Below are positions 13,801 through 27,600 of a DNA stretch of 64,000 nt, piece after piece; position 1 is the stretch's first letter, and each line of letters opens with the position of its first letter. The notes under the pieces were generated by a model. That model was not told the origin of the DNA, did not search any database, and saw only the letters and a list, made by a program, of their open reading frames with translations. The DNA comes from Petrolisthes cinctipes (Eukaryota > Arthropoda > Malacostraca > Decapoda > Porcellanidae), in assembly GCA_033782935.1 (NCBI GenBank), contig JAWQEG010001541.1:124001-188000 (forward strand). Reading direction: 5' to 3'. The translations under genes were made by a program, and so were the position numbers.

Positions 13801-16800
13801 CTGTAAATTGAAAATACTCTAACACGGAGTAGGCATGTACAGATCGCTTCTGGGACCCTAAAATATCGGATTTTCGGGTGTTTTGGGCCTTAATTTGAGA
13901 TATCGACTTTGGGCACCTAAAATATCGATTTTTAGCATGTTTTGGGCCTATATTTTGAAAATATTCTAGCACTGAGTAGGCATGTACAGATTGCTTCTGG
14001 GACTCCCAAATATCAAATTTTCGGGTGTTTTGATCCTGAATTTGAGATATAAACTTGTACAGAAGATGCATGCACATATCGACTTTTATGCACCTAAAAT
14101 ATCGATTTTGAGCATGTTTTGGGTCAGTATCTTGAAAACATTCTAACTAGGATTAGGCATGTACAGATCGCTTCTAGGACCCAAAAATACCGAATTTTCT
14201 GGTGTTTTGAGCCTGAATTTGAGATATAAACGGGTACATAAGAAGCATGCACATATCGACTTTGGACACTTAAAATAACGATTTTTAGCATGTTTTGAGC
14301 CTATATTTTGAAAACATTCAAGCACTGAGTATTCATGTACAGATCGCTTCTGGGACCCAAAAATATCGAATTTTCGGGTGTTTTGAGGTTGAATATGGGA
14401 TATAAACTGGTGCAGAAGATGCATACACATATTGACTTTGGGCACCTAAAATATTGATTTTCAGCATGTTTTGGGCCTGTATCTGAGTAGGCATGTACAG
14501 ATCGCTTCTGGGACCCCAAAATATCGTATTTTCGGGTGTTAGGAGCCTGAATTTGAGATATAAACGGGTACAGAAGATGCATGCACATATCGACTTTTGG
14601 GCACCTAAAAGATCGATTTTCAGTATGTTATGGGCCTGTATTTTGAAAATACTCTAACACGGAGTAGGCATGGACAGATTGCTTCTGGGACCCCAAAATA
14701 TCGAATTTTCAGGTGTTTTGGGCCTGAATTTGAGATTTCGACTTTGGGCACCTAAAATATCGATTTTTAGCATGTTTTGGGCCTATATTTTGAAAATATT
14801 CTAGCACTAAGTAGGCATGTACAGATCACTTCTGGGACCCCAAAATATCGAATTTTCGGGTGTTTTGATCCTGAATTTGAGATATAAACGGGTACAGAAG
14901 ATGCATGCACATATCGACTTAGGACATTTAAAATATCGATTTTTAGCATGTTTAGAGCCTATATTTTGAAAACCTTCTAGCACTGAGTAGGCATGTACAG
15001 TTCGCTTCTGGGGCCCAAAAAATATCGAATTTTCAAGTGTTTTGAGGTTGAATTTGGGATATAAACGGGTGCAGAAGATGCATACACATATTGACTTTAG
15101 TCACCTAAAATATCGATTATCAGCATGTTTTGGGCTTGTATTTTGAAAATACTCTAACACGGAGTAGGCAAGTACAGATCGCTTCTGGGACCCCAAAATA
15201 TCAAATTTTCGGGTGTTTGGAGCCTGAATTTGAGATATAAACGGGTACAGAAGATGCATGCACATATCGACTTTTGGGCACCTAAAAGATCGATTTTCAG
15301 TATGTTATGGGCCTGTATTTTGAAATTACTCTAACACGGAATAGGCAAGTACAGATCGCTTGTGGAACCCCAAAATATCGAATTTTCGGGTGTTTTGGGC
15401 CTAAATTTGAGATATCGACTTTGGGCACCTAAAATATCGATTTTTAGCATGTTTTGGGCCTATATTTTGAAAATATTCTAGCACTGAGTAGGCATGTACA
15501 GATCGCTTCTGGGACCACAAAATATCAAATTTTCGGGTGTTTTGATCCTGAATTTGACATATAAACGGGTACAGAAGATGCATGCACATATCGACTTTTG
15601 GGCCACTAAAATATCGATTTTGAGCATGTTTTGGGTCTGTATCTTGAAAACATTCTAACTAAGAGTAGGCATGTACAGATCGCTTCTAGGACCCAAAAAT
15701 ACCGAATGTTCGGGTTTTTTGAGGGTTGAATTTGGGATATAAACGGGTGCAGAAGATGCATACACATATTGACTTTGGTCACCTAAAATATCGAATTTCA
15801 GCATGTTTTGGGCCTGTTTTTTGAAAATACTTTAACACGGAGTAGGCAAGTACAGATTGCTTATGGGACCTAAAAAATATCGAATTTTCGGGTGTTTTGA
15901 GGTTGAATTTGAGATATAAACGAGTGCAGAAGATGCATACACTTATTTACTTTGGGCACCTAAAATATCGATTTTCAGCATGTTTTGGGCCTGTATCTGA
16001 GTAGGCATGTACAGATCGCTTCTGGGACCCCAAAATATCGAATTTTCGGGTGTTTGGAGCCTGAATTTGAGATATAAACGGGTACAGAAGATGCATGCAC
16101 ATATCGACTTTTGGGCACCTAAAAGATCGATTTTCAGTATGATATGGGCCTGTATTTTGAAAATACTCTAACACGGAGTAGGCATGTACAGTTCGCTTCT
16201 GGGACCCCAAAATATCAAATTTTCTGGTGTTTTGGGCCTGAATTTGAGATATCGACTTTGGGCACCTAAAATATCGATTTTTAGCATGTTTTGGGCCTAT
16301 ATTTTGAAAACATTCTAGCACTGAGTAGGCATGTACAGATCGCTTCTGGGACCCCGAAATATCGAATTTTCGGGTGTTTTGAGCCTGAATTTGAGATATA
16401 AACGGGTACAGAAAATGCATGCACATATTGACTTTGGGCACCTAAAATATCAATTTTCAGCATGTTTTGGGCCTGTATTTTGAAAATACTTTAACACGGA
16501 GTAAGCATGTACAGATCGCTTCTGGGACCCAAAAATATAGAATTTTCGGGTGTTTTGAGCCTGAATTTGAGATATAAACACGTACTGAAGATGCATGCAC
16601 ATATCGACTTTTGGGCACTTAAAATATCGATTTTGTGCATGTTTTGGGTCTGTATCTTGAAAACATTCTAACAAGGAGTAGGAATGTACTGATCGCTTCT
16701 AAGACCCGAAAATACCGAATTTTCGGGTATTTCGGGCCTGAATTTGATATATCGACTTTGGGCACCTAAGATATCGATTTTTAGCATGTTTTGGGCCTGT

Positions 16801-19800
16801 ATCTGAGTAGGCATGTACAGATCGCTTCTGGGACCCCAAAATATCGAAATTTCGGGCGTTTGGAGCCTGAATTTGAGATATCGACTTTAGGCACCTAAAA
16901 TATCAATTTTTAGCATGTTTTGAGCCTATATTTTGAAAACATTCTAGCACTGAGTAGGCATGTACAGATCACTTCTGGGAACCCAAAATATCGAATTTTC
17001 GGGAGTTTTGATCCTGAATTTGAGATATAAACGGGTACAGAAGATGCATGCACATATCGACTTTGTACACTTAAAATATCGATTTTTAGCATGTTTTGAA
17101 CCTATATTTTGAAAACATTCTAGCACTGAGAAGGCATGTACAGTTCGCCTCTGTTACGAAAAAAATATCGAATTTTCGGGTGTTTTGAGGTTGAATTTGG
17201 GATATAAACGGGTACAGAAAATGCATACACATATTGACTTTGGTCACCTAAAATATCGATTTTCAGCATGTTTTGGGCCTGTATTTTGAAAATACTCTAA
17301 CATGGAGTAGGCAAGTACAGATCGCTTCTGGGACCCCAAAATATCGAATGTTTGGGTGTTAGGAGCCTGAATTTGAGATATAAACGGGTACAGAAGATGC
17401 ATGCACATATCGACTTTTGGGCACCTAAAAGATCGATTTTCAGTATGTTTTGGGCCTGTATTTTGAAAATACTCTAACACAGAGTTGGCATGTACAGATC
17501 ACTTCTGGGACCCAAAAATATCGAATTTTCGGGTGTTTTTAGGTTGAATTTGGGATATAAACGGGTGCAGAAGATGCATACGCATTTTGACTTTGTGCAC
17601 CTAAAATATCGATTTTCAGCATGTTTTGGGCCTGTATCTGAGTAGGCATGTACAGATCGCTTATGGGACCCCAAAATATCGAATTTTCGGGTGTTTGGAG
17701 CCTGAATTTGAGATATAAACTTGTACAGAAGATGCATGCACATATCGACTTTTGGGCACCTAAAAGATCGATTTTCAGTATGTTACGGGCCTGTATTTTG
17801 AAAATACTCTAACACAGAGTTGGCATGTACAGATCGTTTCTGGGACCCCAAAATATCGAATTTTCAAGTGTTTTTGGCCTGAATTTGAGATATCGACTTT
17901 GGGCACCTAAAATATCGATTTTTAGCATGTTTTGAGCCTATATTTTGAAAACCTTCTAGCACTGAGTAGGCATGTACAGATCGCTTCTAAAAACCCAAAA
18001 TATCGAATTTTTGGGTGTTTTGGGCCTGAATTTGAGATATCGACTTTGGGCTCCTAAAATATCGATTTTTAGCATGTTTTCGGCCTATATTTTGAAAATA
18101 TTCTAGCAATGAGAAGGCATGTACAGATTGCTTCAGGGACCACAAAATATCAAATTTTCGAGTGTTTTGATCCTGAATTTGAGATATAAACGGGTACAGA
18201 AGATACATGCACATATCGACTTTTGGGCACATAAAATATCGATTTTGAGCATGTTTTGGGTCTGTATCTTGAAAACATTCTAAATAAGAGTAGGCATGTA
18301 CAGGTCGCTTCTAGGACCCAAAAATACCGAATGTTCGGGATTTTTTAGGTTGAATTTGGGATATAAACGGGTACAGAAGATGCATACACATATTGACTTT
18401 GGTCACCTAAAATATCGCTTTTCAGCATGTTTTGGGCCCGTATTTTGAAAATACTCTAACATGGAGTAGGCAAGTACAGATCGCTTCTGGGACTCCAAAA
18501 TATCGAATGTTCGGGTGTTAGGAGCCTGAATTTGAGATATAAACGGGTACAGAAGATACATCCACATATCGACTTTTGGGCACCTAAAAGATCGATTTTC
18601 AGTATGTTTTGGGCCTGTAAATTGAAAATACTCTAACACGGAGTAGGCATGTACAGATCGCTTCTGGGACCCTAAAATATCGGATTTTCGGGTGTTTTGG
18701 GCCTGAATTTGAGATATCGACTTTGGGCACCTAAAATATCGATTTTTAGCATGTTTTGGGCCTATATTTTGAAAATATTCTAGCACTGAGTAGGCATGTA
18801 CAGATTGCTTCTGGGACTCCCAAATATCAAATTTTCGGGTGTTTTGATCCTGAATTTGAGATATAAACTTGTACAGAAGATGCATGCACATATCGACTTT
18901 TATGCACCTAAAATATCGATTTTGAGCATGTTTTGGGTCAGTATCTTGAAAACATTCTAACTAGGATTAGGTATGTACAGATCGCTTCTAGGACCCAAAA
19001 ATACCGAATTTTCTGGTGTTTTGAGCCTGAATTTGAGATATAAACGGGTACATAAGATGCATGCACATATCGACTTTTGACACTTAAAATAACGATTTTT
19101 AGCATGTTTTGAGCCTATATTTTGAAAACATTCAAGCACTGAGTATTCATGTACAGATCGCTTCTGGGACCCAAAAATATCGAATTTTCGGGTGTTTTGA
19201 GGTTGAATTTGGGATATAAACTGATGCAGAAGATGCATACACATATTGACTTTGGGCACCTAAAATATTGATTTTCAGCATGTTTTGGGCCTGTATCTGA
19301 GTAGGCATGTACAGATCGCTTCTGGGACCCCAAAATATCGTATTTTCGGGTGTTTGGAGCCTGAATTTGAGATATAAACGGGTACAGAAGATGCATGCAC
19401 ATATCGACTTTTGGGCACCTAAAAGATCGATTTTCAGTATGTTATGGGCCTGTATTTTGAAAATACTCTAACACGGAGTAGGCATGGACAGATTGCTTCT
19501 GGGACCCCAAAATATCGAATTTTCAGGTGTTTTGGGCCTGAATTTGAGATTTCGACTTTGGGCACCTAAAATATCGATTTTTAGCATGTTTTGGGCCTAT
19601 ATTTTGAAAATATTCTAGCACTAAGTAGGCATGTACAGATCACTTCTGGGACCCCAAAATATCGAATTTTCGGGTGTTTTGATCCTGAATTTGAGATATA
19701 AACGGGTACAGAAGATGCATGCACATATCGACTTAGGACATTTAAAATATCGATTTTTAGCATGTTTAGAGCCTATATTTTGAAAACCTTCTAGCACTGA

Positions 19801-21092
19801 GTAGGCATGTACAGTTCGCTTCTGGGGCCCAAAAAATATCGAATTTTCAAGTGTTTTGAGGTTGAATTTGGGATATAAACGGGTGCAGAAGATGCATACA
19901 CATATTGACTTTAGTCACCTAAAATATCGATTTTCAGCATGTTTTGGGCTTGTATTTTGAAAATACTCTAACACGGAGTAGGCAAGTACAGATCGCTTCT
20001 GGGACCCCAAAATATCAAATTTTCGGGTGTTTGGAGCCTGAATTTGAGATATAAACGGGTACAGAAGATGCATGCACATATCGACTTTTGGGCACCTAAT
20101 AGATCGATTTTCAGTATGTTATGGGCCTGTATTTTGAAATTACTCTAACACGGAATAGGCAAGTACAGATCGCTTGTGGAACCCCAAAATATCGAATTTT
20201 CGGGTGTTTTGGGCCAAAATTTGAGATATCGACTTTGGGCACCTAAAATATCGATTTTTAGCATGTTTTGGGCCTATATTTTGAAAATATTCTAGCACTG
20301 AGTAGGCATGTACAGGTCGCTTCTGGGACCACAAAATATCAAATTTTCGGGTGTTTTGATCCTGAATTTGACATATAAACGGGTACAGAAGATGCATGCA
20401 CATATCGACTTTTGGGCCACTAAAATATCGATTTTGAGCATGTTTTGGGTCTGTATCTTGAAAACATTCTAACTAAGAGTAGGCATGTACAGATCGCTTC
20501 TAGGGCCCAAAAATACCGAATGTTCGGGTTTTTTGAGGTTGAATTTGGGATATAAACGGGTGCAGAAGATGCATACACATATTGACTTTGGTCACCTAAA
20601 ATATCGAATTTCAGCATGTTTTGGGCCTGTTTTTTGAAAATACTTTAACACGGAGTAGGCAAGTACAGATTGCTTATGGGACCTCAAAATATCGAATTTT
20701 CGGGTGTTTTGAGGTTGAATTTGAGATATAAACGAGTGCAGAAGATGCATACACTTATTTACTTTGGGCACCTAAAATATCGATTTTCAGCATGTTTTGG
20801 GCCTGTATCTGAGTAGGCATGTACAGATCGCTTCTGGGACCCCAAAATATCGAATTTTCGGGTGTTTGGAGCCTGAATTTGAGATATAAACGGGTACAGA
20901 AGATGCATGCACATATCGACTTTTGGGCACCTAAAAGATCGATTTTCAGTATGATATGGGCCTGTATTTTGAAAATACTCTAACACGGAGTAGGCATGTA
21001 CAGTTCGCTTCTGGGACCCCAAAATATCAAATTTTCGGGTGTTTTGGGCCTGAATTTGAGATATCGACTTTGGGCACCTAAAATATCGATTT
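10890..21092 (+). repeat. Higher-order repeat of about 5 kb, two copies
   Basis: Copy 1 runs from about 10890 to 16230 and copy 2 from about 16233 to 21092. Matching variants are offset by 5343 bp near the start, 4638 bp around 12163-12300, and 4814 bp from about 12300 onward. The last step equals one 176-bp unit (the extra one at about 16945-17120), and the first equals about four units. Whole-unit gains and losses after duplication explain it. Confidence 0.85.
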
Positions 21093-21677
21093 TTTAGCAT
21101 GTTTTGGGCCTATATTTTGAAAATATTCTAGCACTAAGTAGGCATGTACAGATCACTTCTGGGACCCCAAAATATCGAATTTTCGGGTGTTTTGATCCTG
21201 AATTTGAGATATAAACGGGTACAGAAGATGCATGCACATATCGACTTTGGACACTTAAAATATCGATTTTTAGCATGTTTTGAGCCTATATTTTGAAAAC
21301 ATTCTAGCACTGACTAGGCATGTACAGTTCGCTTCTGGGACCCAAAAAATATCGAATTTTCGGGTGTTTTGAGGTTGAATTTGGGATATAAACGGGTGCA
21401 GAAGATGCATACACATATTGACTTTGGTCACCTAAAATATCGATTTTCAGCATGTTATGGGGCCTGTATTTTAAAAAATACTCTAACACGGAGTAGGCAA
21501 GTACAGATCGCTTCTGGGACCCCAAAATATCGAATTTTCGGGTGTTTTGGGCCTGAATTTTAGATATCGACTTTGGGCACCTAAAATATCGATTTTTAGC
21601 ATGTTTTGAGCCTATATTTTGAAAAAATTCTAGCACTGAGTAGGCATGTACAGATCGCTTCTGGGAACCAAAAATAT

Positions 21678-24600
21678 CTAATTTTCGGGTGTTTTGAGGT
21701 TGAATTTGAGATATAAACGAGTGCAGAAGATGCATACACATATTAACTTTGGGCACCTAAAATATCGATTTTCAGCATGTTTTGGGCCTGTATCTGAATA
21801 GGCATGTACAGATCGCTTCTGGGACCCCAAAATATCAAATTTTCGGGTGTTTGGAGCCTGAATTTGAGATATAAACGGGTACAGAAGATGCATGCACATA
21901 TCGACTTTTGAGCACCTAAAAGATCGATTTTCAGTATGTTATGGGCCTGTATTTTGAAAATACTCTAACACGGAGTAGGCATGTACAGTTCGCTTCTGGG
22001 ACCCCAAAATATCGAATTTTCGGGTGTTTTGGGCCTGAATTTGAGATATCGACTTTGGGCACCTAAAATTTCGATTTTTAGCATGTTTTGGGCCTATATT
22101 TGAAAATACTCTGACACAGAGTAGGCATGTACAGATCGCTTCTGGCACTCCAAAATATCGAATTTTCGGGTGTTTTGAGCTTGAATTTGAGATATAAACG
22201 GGTACTGAAGATGCATGAACATATCGACTTTTGGGCCACTAAAATATCGATTTTGAGCATGTTTTGGGTCTGTATCTTGAAAACATTCTAACTAGGAGTA
22301 GGCATGTACAGATTGCTTCTAGGACAAAAAAATACCGAATTTTCGGGTGTTTTGATCCTGAATTTGAGATATAAACGGGTACAGAAGAAGCATGCACATA
22401 TCGACTTTGGACACTTAAAATATCTATTTTTAGCATGTTTTGAGCCTATATTTTGAAAACATTCTAACTAAGAGTAGGCATGTACAGATCGCTTCTAGGA
22501 CCCAAAAATACCGAATGTTCGGGTTTTTTGAGGTTGAATTTGGGATATAAACGGGAGCAGAAGATGCATACACATATTGACTTTGGTCACCTAAAATATC
22601 GATTTTCAGCATGTTATGGGCCTGTATTTTAAAAAATACTCTAACACGGAGTAGGCAAGTACAGATCGCTTCTGGGACCCCAAAATATCGAATTTTCGGG
22701 TGTTTTGGGCCTGAATTTTAGATATCGACTTTGGGCACCTAAAATATCGATTTTTAGCATGTTTTGGGCCTATATTTTGAAAATATTCTAGCACTAAGTA
22801 GGCATGTACAGATCACTTCTGGGACCCCAAAATATCGAATTTTCGGGTGTTTTGATCCTGAATTTGAGATATAAACGGGTACAGAAGAAGCATGCACATA
22901 TCGACTTTGGACACTTAAAATATCTATTTTTAGCATGTTTTGAGCCTATATTTTGAAAACATTCTATCACTGACTAGGCATGTACAGTTCGCTTCTGGGA
23001 CCCAAAAAATTTCGAATTTTCGGGTGTTTTGAGGTTGAATTTGGGATATAAACGGGTGCAGAAGATGCATACACATATTGACTTTGGTCACCTAAAATAT
23101 CGATTTTCAGCATGTTATGGGCCTGTATCTGAGTAGGCATGTACAGATCGGTTCTAGGACCCCAAAATATCAAATTTTCGGGTGTTTTGAGGTTGAATTA
23201 GAGATATAAACGAGTGCAGAAGATGCATACACATATTAACTTTGGGCACCTAAAATATCGATTTTCTTTATGTTTTGGGCCTGTATTTTGAAAATACTCT
23301 AAAACGAAGTAGGTATGTACAGATCGCTTCTCTGACCCCAAAATTTCGAATTTTCGGGTGTTTTGGGCCTGAATTTGAGATATCTACTTTGGGCACCTAA
23401 TATTTCGATTTTTAGCATGTTTTGGGCCTATATTTGAAAATACTCTAACACAGAGTAGGCATGTACAGATCGCTTCTGGCACTCCAAAATATCGAATTTT
23501 CGGGTGTTTTGAGCCTGAATTTGAGATATAAACGGGTACTGAAGATGCATGAACATATCGACTTTTCGGCCACTAAAATATCGATTTTAAGCATGTTTTG
23601 GGTCTGTATCTTGAAAACATTCTAACTAGGAGTAGGCATGTACAGATCGCTTCTGGGAACCAAAAATCTCTAATTTTCGGGTGTTTTGAGGTTGAATTTG
23701 AGATATAAACGAGTGCAGAAGATGCATACACATATTAACTTTGGGCACCTAAAATATCGATTTTCAGCATGTTTTGGGCCTGTATCTGAAAAGGCATGTA
23801 CCGATCGCTTCTGGGACCCCAAAATATCAAATTTTCGGGTGTTTGGAGCCTGAATTTGAGATATAAACGGGTACAGAAGATGCATGCACATATCGACTTT
23901 TGGGCACCTAAAAGATCGATTTTCAGTATGTTATGGGCCTGTATTTTGAAAATACTCTAACACGGAGTAGGCATGTACAGTTCGCTTCTGGGACCCCAAA
24001 ATATCGAATTTTCGGGTGTTTTGGGCCTGAATTTGAGATATCGACTTTGGGCACCTAAAATTTCGATTTTTAGCATGTTTTGGGCCTATATTTGAAAGTA
24101 CTCTGACACAGAGTAGGCATGTACAGATCGCTTCTGGCACTCCAAAATATCGAATTTTCAGGTGTTTTGAGCCTGAATTTGAGATATAAACGGGTACTGA
24201 AGATGCATGAACATATCGACTTTTGGGCCACTAAAATATCGATTTTGAGCATGTTTTGGGTCTGTATCTTGAAAACATTCTAACTAGGAGTAGGCATGTA
24301 CAGATCGCTTCTAGGACAAAAAAATACCGAATTTTCGGGTGTTTTGATCCTGAATTTGAGATATAAACGGTTACAAAAGATGCATGCACATATCGACTTA
24401 GGACACTTAAAATATTTATTTTTAGCATGTTTTGAGCCTATATTTTGAAAGCATTCTAGCACTGAGTAGGCATGTACAGATTGCTTCTGGGACCCCAAAA
24501 TATCGAATTTTCGGGTGTTTTGAGGTTGAATTTGAGTTATAAACGAGTGCAGAAGATGCATACACATATTAACTTTGGGCTCCTAAAATATCGATTTTCA

Positions 24601-27600
24601 GCATGTTTTGGGCCTGTATCTGAGTAGGCATGTATAGATCGCTTCTGGGACCCCAAAATATCGAATTTTCGGGTGTTTGGAGCCTGAGTTTGAGATATAA
24701 ACGGGTACAGAAGATGCATGCACATATCGACTTTTGGGCACGTAAAAGATCGATTTTCAGTATGATATGGGCCTGTATTTTGTAAATACTCTAACACGGA
24801 GTAGGCATGTACAGTTCGCTTCTGGGACCCCAAAATATCGAATTTTCGGGTGTTTTGGGCCTGAATTTGAGATATTGACTTTGGGCACCTAAAATATCGA
24901 TTTTTAGCATGTTTTGGGCCTATATTTTGAAAATATTCTAGCACTAAGTAGGCATGTACAGATCACTTCTGGGACCCCAAAATATCGAATTTTCGGGTGT
25001 TTTGATCCTGAATTTGAGATATAAACGGGTACAGAAAATGCATGCACATATCGACTTTGGATACTTAAAATATCGATTTTTAGCGTGTTTGGAGCCTATA
25101 TTTTGAACACATTCTTGCCCTGACTAGGCATATACAGTTCGCTTCTGGGACCCCAAAAATATCGAATTTTCGGGAGTTTTGAGGTTGAATTTGGGATATA
25201 AACGGGTGCAGAAGATGCATACACATATTGACTTTGGTCACCTAAAATATCGATTTTCAGCATGTTTTGGGCCTGTATTTTGAAAATACTCTAACACGGA
25301 GTAGGCAAGTACAGATCACTTCTAGTACCAAAAAATATCGAATTTTGAGGTGTTTGGAGCCTGAATTTGAGGTATAAACAGGTACAGAAGATGCATGCAC
25401 ATATCGACTTTTGGGCACCTAAAATATCGATTTTCTTTATGTTTTGGGCCTGTATTTTGAAAATACTCTAAAACGGAGTAGGTATGTACAGATCGCTTCT
25501 CTGACCCCAAAATTTCGAATTTTCGGGTGTTTTGGTCCTGAATTTGAGATATCTACTTTGGGCACCTAATATTTCGATTTTTAGCATGTTTTGGGCCTAT
25601 ATTTGAAAATACTCTAACACAGAGTAGGCATGTACAGATCGCTTCTGGCACTTCAAAATATCGAATTTTCGGGTGTTTTGAGCCTGAATTTGAGATATAA
25701 ACGGGTACTGAAGATGCATGAACATATTGACTTTTCGGCCACTAAAATATCGATTTTAAGCATGTTTTGGGTCTGTATCTAGAAAACATTCTAACTAGGA
25801 GTAGGCATGTACAGATCGCTTCTGGGAACCAAAAATCTCTAATTTTCGGGTGTTTTGAGGTTGAATTTGAGATATAAACGAGTGCAGAAGATGCATACAC
25901 ATATTAACTTTGGGCACCTAAAATATCGATTTTCAGCATGTTTTGGGCCTGTATCTGAATAGGCATGTACCGATCGCTTCTGGGACCCCAAAATATCAAA
26001 TTTTCGGGTGTTTGGAGCCTGAATTTGAGATATAAACGGGTACAGAAGATGCATGCACATATCGACTTTTGGGCACCTAAAAGATCGATTTTCAGTATGT
26101 TATGGGCCTGTATTTTGAAAATACTCTAACACGGAGTAGGCATGTACAGTTCGCTTCTGGGACCCCAAAATATCGAATTTTCGGGTGTTTTGGGCCTGAA
26201 TTTGAGATATCGACTTTGGGCACCTAAAATTTCGATTTTTAGCATGTTTTGGGCCTATATTTGAAAGTACTCTGACACAGAGTAGGCATGTACAGATCGC
26301 TTCTGGCACTCCAAAATATCGAATTTTCGGGTGTTTAGAGCCTGAATTTGAGATATAAACGGGTACTGAAGATGCATGAACATATCGACTTTTGGGCCAC
26401 TAAAATATCGATTTTGAGCATGTTTTGGGTCTGTATCTTGAAAACATTCTAACTAGGAGTAGGCATGTACAGATCGCTTCTAGGACAAAAAAATACCGAA
26501 TTTTCGGGTGTTTTGATCCTGAATTTGAGATATAAACGGTTACAAAAGATGCATGCACATATCGACTTAGGACACTTAAAATATTTATTTTTAACATGTT
26601 TTGAGCCAATATTTTGAAAGCATTCTAGCACTGAGTAGGCATGTACAGATTGCTTCTGGGACCCCAAAATATCGAATTTTCGGGTGTTTTGAGGTTGAAT
26701 TTGAGTTATAAACGAGTGCAGAAGATGCATACACATATTAACTTTGGGCTCCTAAAATATCGATTTTCAGCATGTTTTGGTCCTGTATCTGAGTAGGCAT
26801 GTATAGATCGCTTCTGGGACCCCAAAATATCGAATTTTCGGGTGTTTGGAGCCTGAGTTTGAGATATAAACGGGTACAGAAGATGCATGCACATATCGAC
26901 TTTTGGGCACGTAAAAGATCGATTTTCAGTATGATATGGGCCTGTATTTTGTAAATACTCTAACACGGAGTAGGCATGTACAGTTCGCTTCTGGGACCCC
27001 AAAATATCGAATTTTCGGGTGTTTTGGGCCTGAATTTGAGATATTGACTTTGGGCACCTAAAATATCGATTTTTAGCATGTTTTGGGCCTATATTTTGAA
27101 AATATTCTAGCACTAAGTAGGCATGTACAGATCACTTCTGGGACCCCAAAATATCGAATTTACAGGTGTTTTGATCCTGAATTTGAGATATAAACGGGTA
27201 CAGAAAATGCATGCACATATCGACTTTGGATACTTAAAATATCGATTTTTAGCGTGTTTGGAGCCTATATTTTGAAAACATTCTTGACCTGACTAGGCAT
27301 ATACAGTTCGCTTCTGGGACCCCCAAAATATCGAATTTTCGGGAGTTTTGAGGTTGAATTTGGGATATAAACGGGTGCAGAAGATGCATACACATATTGA
27401 CTTTGGTCACCTAAAATATCGATTTTCAGCATGTTTTGGGCCTGTATTTTGAAAATACTCTAACACGGAGTAGGCAAGTACAGATCACTTCTAGGACCAA
27501 AAAATATCGAATTTTGAGGTGTTTGGAGCCTGAATTTGAGGTATAAACAGGTACAGAAGATGCATGCACATATCGACTTTTGGGCACCTAAAATATCGAT

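Noticed and set aside
13319..14077. Long minus-strand open frame (252 codons) in the satellite, one of dozens of similar frames
   Set aside because: Full units are 177 bp, a multiple of three, so any stop-free frame persists across adjacent full units. The frames break wherever a 176-, 147- or 158-bp unit occurs, several frames of the same DNA are open, and none resembles a protein family.
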